This document shows, piece after piece, positions 55,314 to 62,896 of a DNA stretch of 64,000 nucleotides (within the stretch, counting starts at the first letter, position 1; each line of letters opens with the position of its first letter). Below the pieces are notes generated by a model. That model saw only the letters and a program-made list of their open reading frames with translations, did no database searches and was not told where the DNA came from. Where the stretch lies: the NCBI GenBank assembly GCA_006226595.1, contig SBGP01000009.1:62001-126000 (forward strand). Direction: 5' to 3'. Origin of the DNA: Deltaproteobacteria bacterium. GTDB lineage: Bacteria > Myxococcota_A > UBA796 > GCA-2862545. Made by a program: the position numbers and the translations under genes.

Positions 55314-55790
55314 TTAGCCGAGGTGGTCGTCCACGGCGACGCGCGTGCGGGACAGCGCAGAGTCGAGTCGCGCGAACAGCGCCTCGAACCGGTGCGCCTC
55401 GCCTGCCCGCGCGGCATCCTCCAGCGCGGCCGCGGACTCGCTGGCTGCAGGGAATCCCGCCGAGGCAGCGCCCCCCTTGATCGTGTGCGCGAAGCCTCGC
55501 ACGGCCGTCGCATCACCGCTGGCCACCGCATCGCGAAGCTTCGAGACCTGGGCTGGCACGGTCGAGAAGAACGTGTCGGTCACATGACGAACGAGGCTCG
55601 GATCGCCGAGCGATGCCAGCTCGGCGAAGCGCGCGGCATCGATGAGCTTTGGCTCCGCGGCGCCCATGCGAGACGCCAGACCCTGCACGGCAGCAACCAG
55701 CTCGTCCGGCGCGCCGGCGAGGTTGGGCACGGGAGCGGCCTTCGGACCGCTCTCCTTCATCCATCGGCTCAGCGCTGAGATCCAGGTCAT
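55314..55790 (-). CDS. Histidine phosphotransfer (HPt) domain protein
   Basis: 158-residue protein. The ATG at 55790 is favoured by a GGGGGAA sequence 6-7 bases ahead. The N-terminal 45 residues are linker-like (SGPKAAPVPNLAGAPDELV). Residues ~58-155 are an HPt four-helix bundle with the phospho-accepting His102 in FAHTIKGGAASAGF, followed by the usual Ala/Glu-rich helix (ALEDAARAGEAHRFE). HPt proteins relay phosphate between hybrid kinases and response regulators; neither is in the window. It lies 208 bases after the GGDEF-EAL gene on the same strand; that gap contains no further gene, only an AT-rich short inverted repeat (CGAAA/TTTCG, about 55943-55956). Confidence 0.88.
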   Translation of the reverse strand: MTWISALSRWMKESGPKAAPVPNLAGAPDELVAAVQGLASRMGAAEPKLIDAARFAELASLGDPSLVRHVTDTFFSTVPAQVSKLRDAVASGDATAVRGFAHTIKGGAASAGFPAASESAAALEDAARAGEAHRFEALFARLDSALSRTRVAVDDHLG

Positions 55791-55998
55791 AGGCAGTTCC
55801 CCCAGGGGCTCCAAGACATCCACGAGTGCATCACACTCTCCAGGACTAACACCGTCAGAGCTGAAACCCCCCAGGCGTCGGAGCCACCGTCGAGCGGCAA
55901 TCTAACAGGACGCTCCGGCCCTTTGCAGGCCGCATGATGCACGAAAACTATTTCGCGTGAACGAGGTCGCAAAGCAGGCGTCGCGGCGCGCATGGTCC

Positions 55999-57864
55999 CT
56001 AGAACAGCGGATCCTCGACCAGCAACGCCTCGGCTTCCCTGGCCTGTAGGGGCGCGGCGAACAGGTAGCCCTGTCCACGCTGCACCCCAAGCTCGCGCAT
56101 GCGGGCGAGCTCGCCTTGTCCGTCGATGCCCTCGGCGGTGAGCGACAGGTTCAGGCTGTGGGCGAGGGCGACGATGGCCTGGACGACCTTGTGGTCCTCG
56201 TCGCTGGACAGCATGGTCTGGGTGAACTGCTTGTCGATCTTCAGCGACTGCACGGGCAACCGCGTCAGGTACGACAGCGAGGACCAGCCGATACCGAAGT
56301 CGTCGATGCACACGTGGGTGCCGAGGCGATTCAGGCGTCCAATCACCTCGCGGCCGAGCTCCGCATCCTCGAGTAGCGCGCCCTCGGTGATCTCGATGTT
56401 CAGGTCGGAGGAGCGCACGCGCGTCGCCCCGAGAATGGCGCGGGTCTCGCGGACCAGGTCCGGTCGCAGGAAGTGCCGAGCCGAGACGTTTACGTTCAGC
56501 GACAGCTCCCGATCCGGGAAGCGCTCCCTCCACTCGCGCAGCTGGCGGCAGGCCTTGAGCATGACCATGCGATCGATGCCGACCACCATGCCCGTCTCTT
56601 CGGCGATGGGCAGGAACTCGTCGGGCGGGACCAGGCCTCGACGCGGGTGCCGCCAGCGAACGAGCGCCTCGAAGCCCGTGACCCGGCCGGTCGGGAGGTC
56701 GATGACGGGCTGATAGAACACCTCGAACTCGTTGCGCTCGGCGGCCTTGCGCAGGTCGGTCTCGAGGCGAACGGCACTCACCGCGTCGCGCCGCATCTTC
56801 GCGTCGAACACGACGATGCCGCCGCGCTCGGCCTTGGCGGCGTACAGGGCGGTGTCCGCGTCGCGCAGCAGGTCGTCGGCGCGCTTGTAGTTCGGGTCGC
56901 TCATCGCGATGCCGACGCTCGCCGAGGTGAACAGCTCGAGCCCGTCGAGCACGACCGGCGCGCGAAGCTCCTCGATGACCTTGCGGGCCACCTCGACCAC
57001 CTGCTGTCGACCCTGGGTGCCAACGAGCAGGATCGTGAACTCGTCTCCGCCGATGCGTGCGACCACGTGGTCTGGACCCGCGACCGAGGCCAGGCGCTTG
57101 GCGAGCTCCTGGAGCAGACGGTCCCCGACGAGGTGGCCGTGGCCGTCGTTGATGATCTTGAACCGGTCGAGGTCGAGGAACAGCACCGAGAAGCGATGGT
57201 TCGGCGTGCGGCGGCTGCGCTGCAGCTGGTGCTCGAGCTGGTTGATGAAGAAACTGCGGTTGGGCAGGCCGGTGAGTGCGTCGTGGAGGGCGTCGTGAAG
57301 CAGGCGCTGCTCGTGCGCCTTCTGCGCGGTGATGTCGGAGAGGCTGCCCGCAAGGAAGCGCACTCGGCCGCGGGCGTCGCGGTGCAGGGCCGCGCGCACC
57401 GAGACCCACAGCCATCCGCCGCTACCGTGGCGCATCTGGTGCTCGACGTCGAGCACGCCCTCGCCCACGTCGATGTAGCGATCGACGGTGCGCTGGATGC
57501 GGTCGATCTGGCGGCTGTGCACGCGACCGAACCAGTCGTTGGGCGTGCCCGTGAGCGGGGCTTCCCCGAGGCCGAGTACCTCGCGATAGCGCTTGGAGAC
57601 GTAGAACGCGTCGCGGGACACGTCCCAGCACCACAGCACGTCGCTCGCCGCCTCGGCCGCGAGCATCATCGGGTTGCGCTCGGTGAGGTGCACGAGCTCG
57701 CGCCCGCGAGTCAGCGGCAGCCGAGCGCCATCCCCCTGGATTGGCTCACCGACGGTCTCCCCCGCTTCGAGTGCGGCCGCGTTTCCCGCGAGCACGAGGC
57801 CCTCGGCGTCCACGACTACCGCGGGCGCCGAGATCGCGAGCAGCAGTTGCTCAGGGCTCGGCAC
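55999..57864 (-). CDS. PAS-GGDEF-EAL cyclic-di-GMP signalling protein
   Basis: 621-residue soluble protein; the GTG at 57864 is chosen because GGAGG lies 8 bases ahead, giving a 14-base overlap with the amidase gene. A short N-terminal PAS-like piece (LLAISAPAVVVDAEGLVLAG) precedes a PAS/PAC domain (~68-180; DVLWCWDVSRDAFYVS, FLAGSLSDITAQK). The GGDEF domain has RIGGDEF (272-276 for GGDEF) with no RxxD inhibition site. The EAL domain has FEALVRW (399-401), LNVNVSARHF, EITEGALLED, DDFGIGWSSLSYL, LKIDKQF and LTAEGID, so its metal and catalytic residues are all present. Both c-di-GMP synthesis and hydrolysis are possible. There is no membrane segment. Confidence 0.93.
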   Translation of the reverse strand: MPSPEQLLLAISAPAVVVDAEGLVLAGNAAALEAGETVGEPIQGDGARLPLTRGRELVHLTERNPMMLAAEAASDVLWCWDVSRDAFYVSKRYREVLGLGEAPLTGTPNDWFGRVHSRQIDRIQRTVDRYIDVGEGVLDVEHQMRHGSGGWLWVSVRAALHRDARGRVRFLAGSLSDITAQKAHEQRLLHDALHDALTGLPNRSFFINQLEHQLQRSRRTPNHRFSVLFLDLDRFKIINDGHGHLVGDRLLQELAKRLASVAGPDHVVARIGGDEFTILLVGTQGRQQVVEVARKVIEELRAPVVLDGLELFTSASVGIAMSDPNYKRADDLLRDADTALYAAKAERGGIVVFDAKMRRDAVSAVRLETDLRKAAERNEFEVFYQPVIDLPTGRVTGFEALVRWRHPRRGLVPPDEFLPIAEETGMVVGIDRMVMLKACRQLREWRERFPDRELSLNVNVSARHFLRPDLVRETRAILGATRVRSSDLNIEITEGALLEDAELGREVIGRLNRLGTHVCIDDFGIGWSSLSYLTRLPVQSLKIDKQFTQTMLSSDEDHKVVQAIVALAHSLNLSLTAEGIDGQGELARMRELGVQRGQGYLFAAPLQAREAEALLVEDPLF

Positions 57865-59281
57865 GCACCCATCCTCCGAGACCGGCCTCGATCGCACGGG
57901 CCGCGGCAATCGTCCGGTGGTCGGCCCCGCGTGGCGCAAGGACCTGAACGGAGAGCGGCAAGCCGCGGCTGTCGAAGCCCGTGGGAACCACGGTGCCCGG
58001 GTACTCGAGCACGTTGAACAGCGCGGTGTACACGAAGTCGAAGGGCGTGCGGATCATGTCGTGATGCCGCGGCGCGGTGCGCGCATACGCCGGATGCAGG
58101 AGCACGCCGTCGTCGCCGAGCACGGCGTCGAGCTCGGTGCGCAGCGTCTTCGCGAGGTTCGCGTACCGGCGGTGCCGTCCCTGGAGCTTGCCGACCAGCG
58201 GCTCGGTGAGGAGCAGGGCGAGCACCATCGACTGGTGGCGGGAGCGGCCGACCGGGTAGCGGATCAGCTCGCCGAGAAGGTCACGACGCCGTGCACCGAC
58301 GAGCTCGCGGTAGCTGTTTCCGGGCTCCGAGGACAGCGCGCCCGTCCACATGTCGAAGCTCTTGCGCAGCTTGGGCGAGTCCCAGGTCTCGAGGCGCGCG
58401 CCGCGCTCGGCGAGCACCGCAGCCGCCTGCTCCACCGCACCGCTCACCGGTCCGGAGACGCGCGTGCGGCCGTGACGTGGCAACACGATCACCCGCAGGC
58501 CCTTGAGGTCGACCTCTTCGGGCACGCCGAGCGCCATGGGGCGCGCGACCGGGTCGTGGCCGTCCGGGCCCGCGATCACGCGAAGCAACGGCATGAGGTC
58601 CTCGACCTTTCGCGCGAGCGGCCCCACGGTGAGGTACGCGTTCACCTCGCCCGAGCCACCGGGGAACTGGCCGCTGTTGGGGACCAGGCGACCGGTGGGC
58701 TTGTGACCGACCGTGCCGCACAGGGCCGCGGGAATGCGGATGCTGCCGCCGACGTCGGCGCCGAGGTCGAAGGGCACGCCTCCCGCCGCGACCAACGCGC
58801 CCGACCCGCCAGAGCTGCCGCCCGGGGTGCGCCCGAGATCCCAGGGGTTGTTGGTGCGGCCGTACACCCGGTTCTTGGTCTCGGACCACAGCCCCGCCTC
58901 CGCGGCGTTCGTCACCCCGAGGCAGATCGCCCCCGCCTCGCGAAGCCGTGCGACCACGGTCGCATCCTCGCTGGCGATGTGGTGCTTGCGGCGAACCAGG
59001 CCCCCCGTCTGCGGCAGTCCGGTGACCGCGAGGAACTCCTTCACGGTGAACGGCACGCCGAGCAGCGGAGGAACGGCAGCCGCTCCCTCGCGCGCGAGCC
59101 GGTCCCCCGCCTGGCGCGCCTCGGCACGTGCCGCCGCGAAGCGATCGCACGCCAGCGCGTTGAGCTTGGGGTTCACCTGCTCGATGCGCTCGATGTGCGC
59201 ATCCACGACCTGGAGCGGGCTGACCTCTCCCGAGCGAATGCGGTGAGAGATCTCGCGAACGGACTGATCGAGAAGGGACAT
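57851..59281 (-). CDS. Amidase-signature family hydrolase
   Basis: 476-residue Ser-cisSer-Lys amidase. The triad is Lys81 (GVPFTVKEFLAV), the cis-Ser in RTPGGSSGGSGA (156-157) and nucleophile Ser180 (GADVGGSIRIPAALCG). YGRTNNPWDL and GHKPTGRLVPNSG are standard family phrases. The length and a C-terminal hydrophobic stretch (SMVLALLLTEPLVGKL, FDFVYTALFNVLEYPG) resemble fatty-acid-amide-hydrolase-like members more than GatA; no gatCB neighbours exist. Start ATG 59281. Its last 14 bases overlap the GGDEF-EAL gene, so the two are probably co-transcribed. The substrate cannot be told from sequence. Confidence 0.9.
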   Translation of the reverse strand: MSLLDQSVREISHRIRSGEVSPLQVVDAHIERIEQVNPKLNALACDRFAAARAEARQAGDRLAREGAAAVPPLLGVPFTVKEFLAVTGLPQTGGLVRRKHHIASEDATVVARLREAGAICLGVTNAAEAGLWSETKNRVYGRTNNPWDLGRTPGGSSGGSGALVAAGGVPFDLGADVGGSIRIPAALCGTVGHKPTGRLVPNSGQFPGGSGEVNAYLTVGPLARKVEDLMPLLRVIAGPDGHDPVARPMALGVPEEVDLKGLRVIVLPRHGRTRVSGPVSGAVEQAAAVLAERGARLETWDSPKLRKSFDMWTGALSSEPGNSYRELVGARRRDLLGELIRYPVGRSRHQSMVLALLLTEPLVGKLQGRHRRYANLAKTLRTELDAVLGDDGVLLHPAYARTAPRHHDMIRTPFDFVYTALFNVLEYPGTVVPTGFDSRGLPLSVQVLAPRGADHRTIAAARAIEAGLGGWVRAEP

Positions 59282-59427
59282 GCGGGCTCCGAAGCGCGAG
59301 CCTACCTCGTTCCGGAGCCACCCGAAACGCCGTCACGACAGCGCGGACAGCATGTTTCCAGGCTGCCAAAAGACGAAGTGAATGGCGTGTGTTACGGCCA
59401 GCCTCCGTTCCATCATGGAGGACTCTC

Positions 59428-59898
59428 ATGGCTCTCGCCGCCGGTACCGCCGCCCCCGACTTCACCCTCTTCCAGAGCAAGGGAGAGACCGTGACGCTCT
59501 CCGAGCTGCGCGGCAACAAGGTCGTGCTCGTGTTCTTCCCGGCTGCGTTCACCGGCCTGTGCCAGGAAGAGCTCTGCTCGTTCCAGGACGCGCTCGCGCA
59601 GTTCAACGACATGAACGCCAAGGTGCTCGGCATCAGCGTCGACGGCCTGTTCACCGTCATGGCGTTCAAGAGCCAGAACGGCCTCGAGTTCCCCGTGCTC
59701 ACCGACTACAGCCGCAGCACCGTGCGCGCGTACGACGTCGCTCTCGACAACTTCGCGGGCATGGAGGGCTACACGGCCTCGCAGCGCGCGGTGTTCGTCA
59801 TCGACGCCGAGGGCACCATCGCCTGGTCGTGGCAGGGTGCGAACCCGGGCGTGCTGCCGGACTACGACGCCGTCGCCGCCGCCGTCGCCGCGGCCTGA
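59428..59898 (+). CDS. Peroxiredoxin (AhpC/TSA family)
   Basis: 156-residue thiol peroxidase reducing peroxides in the cytoplasm. GGAGG lies 7 bases ahead of ATG 59428. The active site is FFPAAFTGLCQEELC with peroxidatic Cys45, Thr42 and a possible resolving Cys50; conserved Arg is supplied by later SRSTVRAYDV. The thioredoxin-fold core is complete (VLGISVDGLFTVMAF, RAVFVIDAEGTIAWSW). The CxxxxC arrangement recalls Bcp/PrxQ, while the length resembles AhpE. It is transcribed divergently from the amidase gene across 146 bases and is followed by a hairpin terminator. Confidence 0.93.
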   Translation: MALAAGTAAPDFTLFQSKGETVTLSELRGNKVVLVFFPAAFTGLCQEELCSFQDALAQFNDMNAKVLGISVDGLFTVMAFKSQNGLEFPVLTDYSRSTVRAYDVALDNFAGMEGYTASQRAVFVIDAEGTIAWSWQGANPGVLPDYDAVAAAVAAA

Positions 59899-59912
59899 TC
59901 GCGCAAGGCACG

Positions 59913-59945
59913 AAGCCCCGGTCGCTCGCGGCCGGGGCTTTGTCG
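59913..59945 (+). terminator. Rho-independent-like terminator after peroxiredoxin
   Basis: Perfect 9-bp stem AAGCCCCGG (59913-59921) and CCGGGGCTT (59932-59940) with a 10-base loop, starting 15 bases after the stop. Only a short T stretch follows (CTTTGT), as is common in GC-rich genomes. On the other strand it could also end the convergent zinc-ribbon gene. Confidence 0.75.
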
Positions 59946-60009
59946 TGGATCGAGGGAAGTTCCGGGGCCAGCGGGCCGCTCGTGACCAGCCTGCCGTCTC
60001 CGCCGACTG

Positions 60010-61311
60010 CTAGTCGCAGCTCAGGTCGCTGCGGGCGAGCATGCCGTTGATCTCGCGCTGGGTCTGCTCGTCGCCACTGCGCAGGGCCAGGCACAGGTGC
60101 GGCAGTGCCTCGGCCTGGCGCTCCTGGCGCCACAGGGCGTAGCCCAGCCCGTAGCTGGCCTCGGGATCGCCGACGCGCAGATCGAGCGCCTGCCGGAAGG
60201 CCGACGCGGCCGACGCCGGGTCGCTGGACACCGCGCTCCAGCCCTGCTGGATCAGCGAGCTGTAGCTGCGGCCCGTCGAGGCCGAGGCCGACGGCGCGGG
60301 CTTGGGCGTGACCTGAATCGTGGGCCGCGGCGCAGTCACGGGCACGACCACCGGGACCGGACGGCGCACCGCTCCGCGAACCGGCGCCACCGGCTCTTCG
60401 CTCTTGGTCACCTTGATCACCGGGCCGGTCGGCTCCTTGCGCTTGGGCTCGGGCGGGAGCACGTCCGCGACGGAGGGCTCCTCGACCTCGACGGCGACGC
60501 GGCCATCGGAGCTGGTGATCACCTCGGAGAGGGCGGGCGTCTCGGCGGTGCGTGCCGGCACGAGCGTGGTCGCCGCCACGGCACCCACGGCGAGGATGAC
60601 GATGACCGCGAGGCCACCCACCGCGAGGAAGAGCTGCGTCTGCGCGCGCTCTTCGCGAGCGAGGACGTAGGGCCCGACCTCGTCCGCGGGCTCGAGCGTG
60701 CCCTCCATGGGGTACGCCGGACGAGTGACATCGTCGTCGAAGTCGGACGGGGGCGCCGGCGTCGGCGCGCTGGCCGCGCTCATCTGCCCCATGGCCGAGG
60801 AGGACATCGAGGGGGCAGGCGAAGGCGCGGCCGCCTCGCGCAGGGACGACAGGTCCACGGCAGGCTCACCCTTGAGGGCGGAGCCGACCACGGGCATCGT
60901 CAGGCGCGGCGCTTCCTCGGTCCGATCGTTGTCCGAGAGGTTCGGCAGTGCCGGCCAGTCCTCGGTGAGCATCGGCGGCGCGAAGAACTCATCGGTGCGC
61001 GGACCCCGCTGGCGGCGCGGCGGCGGAGGCTGGCTCTCGACGTGGAACGGCAGCTCGTCGGTCGAGCCGACCGCGGTCGGCGAGTCCTCGGAGGTGAGCG
61101 TCATGCCGTCCATGACCTCGGTGCCACCCTCGACGGGCGCCCACTCGGTCGGCGCATCCTCGGTGTCGAGCGAGCGCACCACCTCTTCGAGCTCCGACTC
61201 GGCCATGGTGACGGCACCGCACTGGGTGCACTTCTCCATCGCGAGTCCGCGGAGATCGATGGGTTGGGTCTGACCGCCGCAGCGGCCACATGTGTGTGGA
61301 GCGTGGCTCAC
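60010..61311 (-). CDS. Zinc-ribbon membrane protein with C-terminal TPR-like repeats
   Basis: 433-residue protein of unknown role; start GTG 61311. Residues 8-31 form a zinc ribbon (CGRCGG and CTQCGA). A ~180-residue low-complexity, acidic and Pro-rich segment follows (VESQPPPPRRQRGPRTDEFF). One transmembrane helix lies near 228-250 (LFLAVGGLAVIVILAVGAV), then a Pro/Val-rich linker and a TPR-like end (WSAVSSDPASAASAFRQALD, LGYALWRQERQAEALPHLCL). The ribbon is cytoplasmic if the helix is a single pass, with TPRs in the periplasm. Myxobacterial proteins with a zinc ribbon followed by a disordered linker and a membrane helix are often motility or regulatory proteins, but this one is not identified. 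Confidence 0.78.
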   Translation of the reverse strand: MSHAPHTCGRCGGQTQPIDLRGLAMEKCTQCGAVTMAESELEEVVRSLDTEDAPTEWAPVEGGTEVMDGMTLTSEDSPTAVGSTDELPFHVESQPPPPRRQRGPRTDEFFAPPMLTEDWPALPNLSDNDRTEEAPRLTMPVVGSALKGEPAVDLSSLREAAAPSPAPSMSSSAMGQMSAASAPTPAPPSDFDDDVTRPAYPMEGTLEPADEVGPYVLAREERAQTQLFLAVGGLAVIVILAVGAVAATTLVPARTAETPALSEVITSSDGRVAVEVEEPSVADVLPPEPKRKEPTGPVIKVTKSEEPVAPVRGAVRRPVPVVVPVTAPRPTIQVTPKPAPSASASTGRSYSSLIQQGWSAVSSDPASAASAFRQALDLRVGDPEASYGLGYALWRQERQAEALPHLCLALRSGDEQTQREINGMLARSDLSCD

Positions 61312-61337
61312 AGTGTCGCTTGTCCTGCCCTTCGCAG

Positions 61338-61366
61338 ATTATCGCAGGCCAGATCCCGCCTGCACA
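61338..61366 (-). promoter_or_regulatory. Possible promoter for the zinc-ribbon gene
   Basis: On the minus strand GATAAT (61343-61338; 5 of 6 matches) lies 17 bases after TGTGCA (61366-61361; 3 of 6). The rest of the 216-base gap up to 61527 is comparatively AT-rich, with a TTTTTT run near 61421, and shows no gene. Confidence 0.4.
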
Positions 61367-61527
61367 GGCGATCTTCGCGGGCCTGCACCAGCGCAGGTAC
61401 AGCGCGGATCCACAATTTGGTTTTTTCTGCGGGACGACGCGCCAAATGGCGCACGCTCGTCCCAGGCTTTCGCGAACCTGTCAGGAGAGTGCAACGCCCT
61501 TCCCGACCGATGAGCGCTGGGGGCGAG

Positions 61528-62808
61528 CTACCAGGCCTCGGGGTCGTGTGCCGGTGTGGCAAGATCCGCGACCGTCTTGATCGGCGCGAAGATGGCGGCG
61601 GGCATCGCGAGGAAGAGCGTGGTCCACCCCGCCATGCTCCCGTTCCACAGTCCGGGGTGCTCGATCACGTCCACGCTTCGGCCGCCCACCTGCTTGGTCG
61701 CGCGGAGCACGCGGGTGGCGTCCACGTAGGGCGCGAGGTCGATGCGCCCTCCGTCGAGGTCGCGAAGACACAGGGCGAGCTCGACCGGGTTGAAGTGGGT
61801 GGAGGCTGCAAGGATGGCGGCCTGGCCGGGATCGGCACGATCGATCTCCACGCCTTCGACAATTTGCAGCCCCGCCTCCGTCCAGAACGGGCCGCCCCCC
61901 GGCGCGCCCGTGTTCCGAACCATGCCGCACACCCGAAGTGGGCGTGCGAGCGCCGCGTCCACGTCGTCGACCTGCTCCCCCGTGTGATCGCGGAACCAGG
62001 AGCGCACGGCGTCCGGCCCCACGGCGCGAGCGTCGCGCAGGGCATCACGCGCGGCGACCAGCGTGCCGATCAGCTGCTTGCGGGCATCGAGCACCACACC
62101 CCTCGCCCCGTCGACGACCACGTTGTCGATGTTCTTCACGAGGACGACGTCCCCGTCCACCGCGCTCAGGTTCGCGAACAGCGCGCCATGGCCGCCGGGT
62201 CGGAAGCGTAGCCTCCCCTGCGCATCGCGCACTGGCTGTCCCTGGTGCACGAAGGGCATGTCCGTCGACGCAGCCTGGACCGAGAACGCGACGTCGACGT
62301 CGAGCCCGAGTCGCGCCGCAATCTCGGCCACGGCCTGCTCGAAGCGTGCGAGGTCGGCTTCCCCGACCGTGAAGTGCATGCGGATGCGCCCCGTGCCATC
62401 CGCCGCCAGCAGCCCGGCCTCTCGCAGGTGCTCCTCGAGCGGAGTGCGCGCGCCGTCGGGGTAGTCGTGCACCGGTACGAGCGCCTTCGGGAGCCGCGAC
62501 GGGTCGAGTCCCTCGAGGGCCGCGGCGATGTGGGGGTAGCGGGCCAGCGCCTCCGCATCGAGGCTCGCGGCGAGCCGGGTCGAGGCACCGCTCGCGGGGA
62601 TGAAGCTCGTGATCCGCCCCTGCCGGGCCGCTCGCTCGGCGAGTGGCCGCAGGTCCACGTCGGACGCGAGGATGCCGTCTCCGGGCGTTGCGGGACGAAG
62701 CAGCCGCACGTAGCGCACGGGTCGCGCCAGGGTGTCGAGGGCCGATCGCACCGCGTCCAACGAGCGTCCCTCCTGCTGGATCTGCACCAAGTCCGCGTCG
62801 GTGAGCAT
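61528..62808 (-). CDS. DUF4301 family protein
   Basis: 426-residue soluble protein. It matches, from memory, the DUF4301 family, which looks like a sugar-nucleotidyltransferase-related fold: ITSFIPASGASTRLAASLDA stands where nucleotidyltransferases carry their glycine-rich loop, LPKALVPVHDYPDGARTPLE follows, then FSVQAASTDMPFV, GHGALFANLSAVDGDVVLVK with NIDNVV and later RVCGMVRNTGAPGGGPFW. AGGGAGGA just ahead of ATG 62808 supports the start. No biochemical role is established for the family that I know of; nucleotidyl transfer is an inference from the loop. It is divergent from the desaturase-like gene; the 88 bases between them hold an operator-like repeat. Confidence 0.85.
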   Translation of the reverse strand: MLTDADLVQIQQEGRSLDAVRSALDTLARPVRYVRLLRPATPGDGILASDVDLRPLAERAARQGRITSFIPASGASTRLAASLDAEALARYPHIAAALEGLDPSRLPKALVPVHDYPDGARTPLEEHLREAGLLAADGTGRIRMHFTVGEADLARFEQAVAEIAARLGLDVDVAFSVQAASTDMPFVHQGQPVRDAQGRLRFRPGGHGALFANLSAVDGDVVLVKNIDNVVVDGARGVVLDARKQLIGTLVAARDALRDARAVGPDAVRSWFRDHTGEQVDDVDAALARPLRVCGMVRNTGAPGGGPFWTEAGLQIVEGVEIDRADPGQAAILAASTHFNPVELALCLRDLDGGRIDLAPYVDATRVLRATKQVGGRSVDVIEHPGLWNGSMAGWTTLFLAMPAAIFAPIKTVADLATPAHDPEAW

Positions 62809-62833
62809 GCTCCTCCCTGGGGAGTCGCTAACA

Positions 62834-62862
62834 TTGGCATCCGCCATAACGGTCGTTATAAC
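62834..62862 (+). promoter_or_regulatory. Sigma-70 promoter of the desaturase-like gene
   Basis: TTGGCA (62834-62839; 5 of 6) and TATAAC (62857-62862; 5 of 6) at the ideal 17-base spacing. Transcription would start near 62869, giving a leader of about 28 bases with GGAG 6 bases ahead of the ATG at 62897. Confidence 0.65.
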
Positions 62863-62883
62863 GACGCCCATAACGACCGTTAC
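62846..62883. repeat. Operator-like ATAACG repeats, 12-bp period
   Basis: ATAACG occurs at 62846, 62858 and 62870, exactly 12 bases apart. The first and third units continue as palindromes (ATAACG-GT-CGTTAT at 62846-62859; ATAACG-AC-CGTTAC at 62870-62883). They cover the spacer, -10 box and start point of the promoter, the geometry expected of a repressor site. Confidence 0.7.
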
Positions 62884-62896
62884 AAACGGAGAGCAG

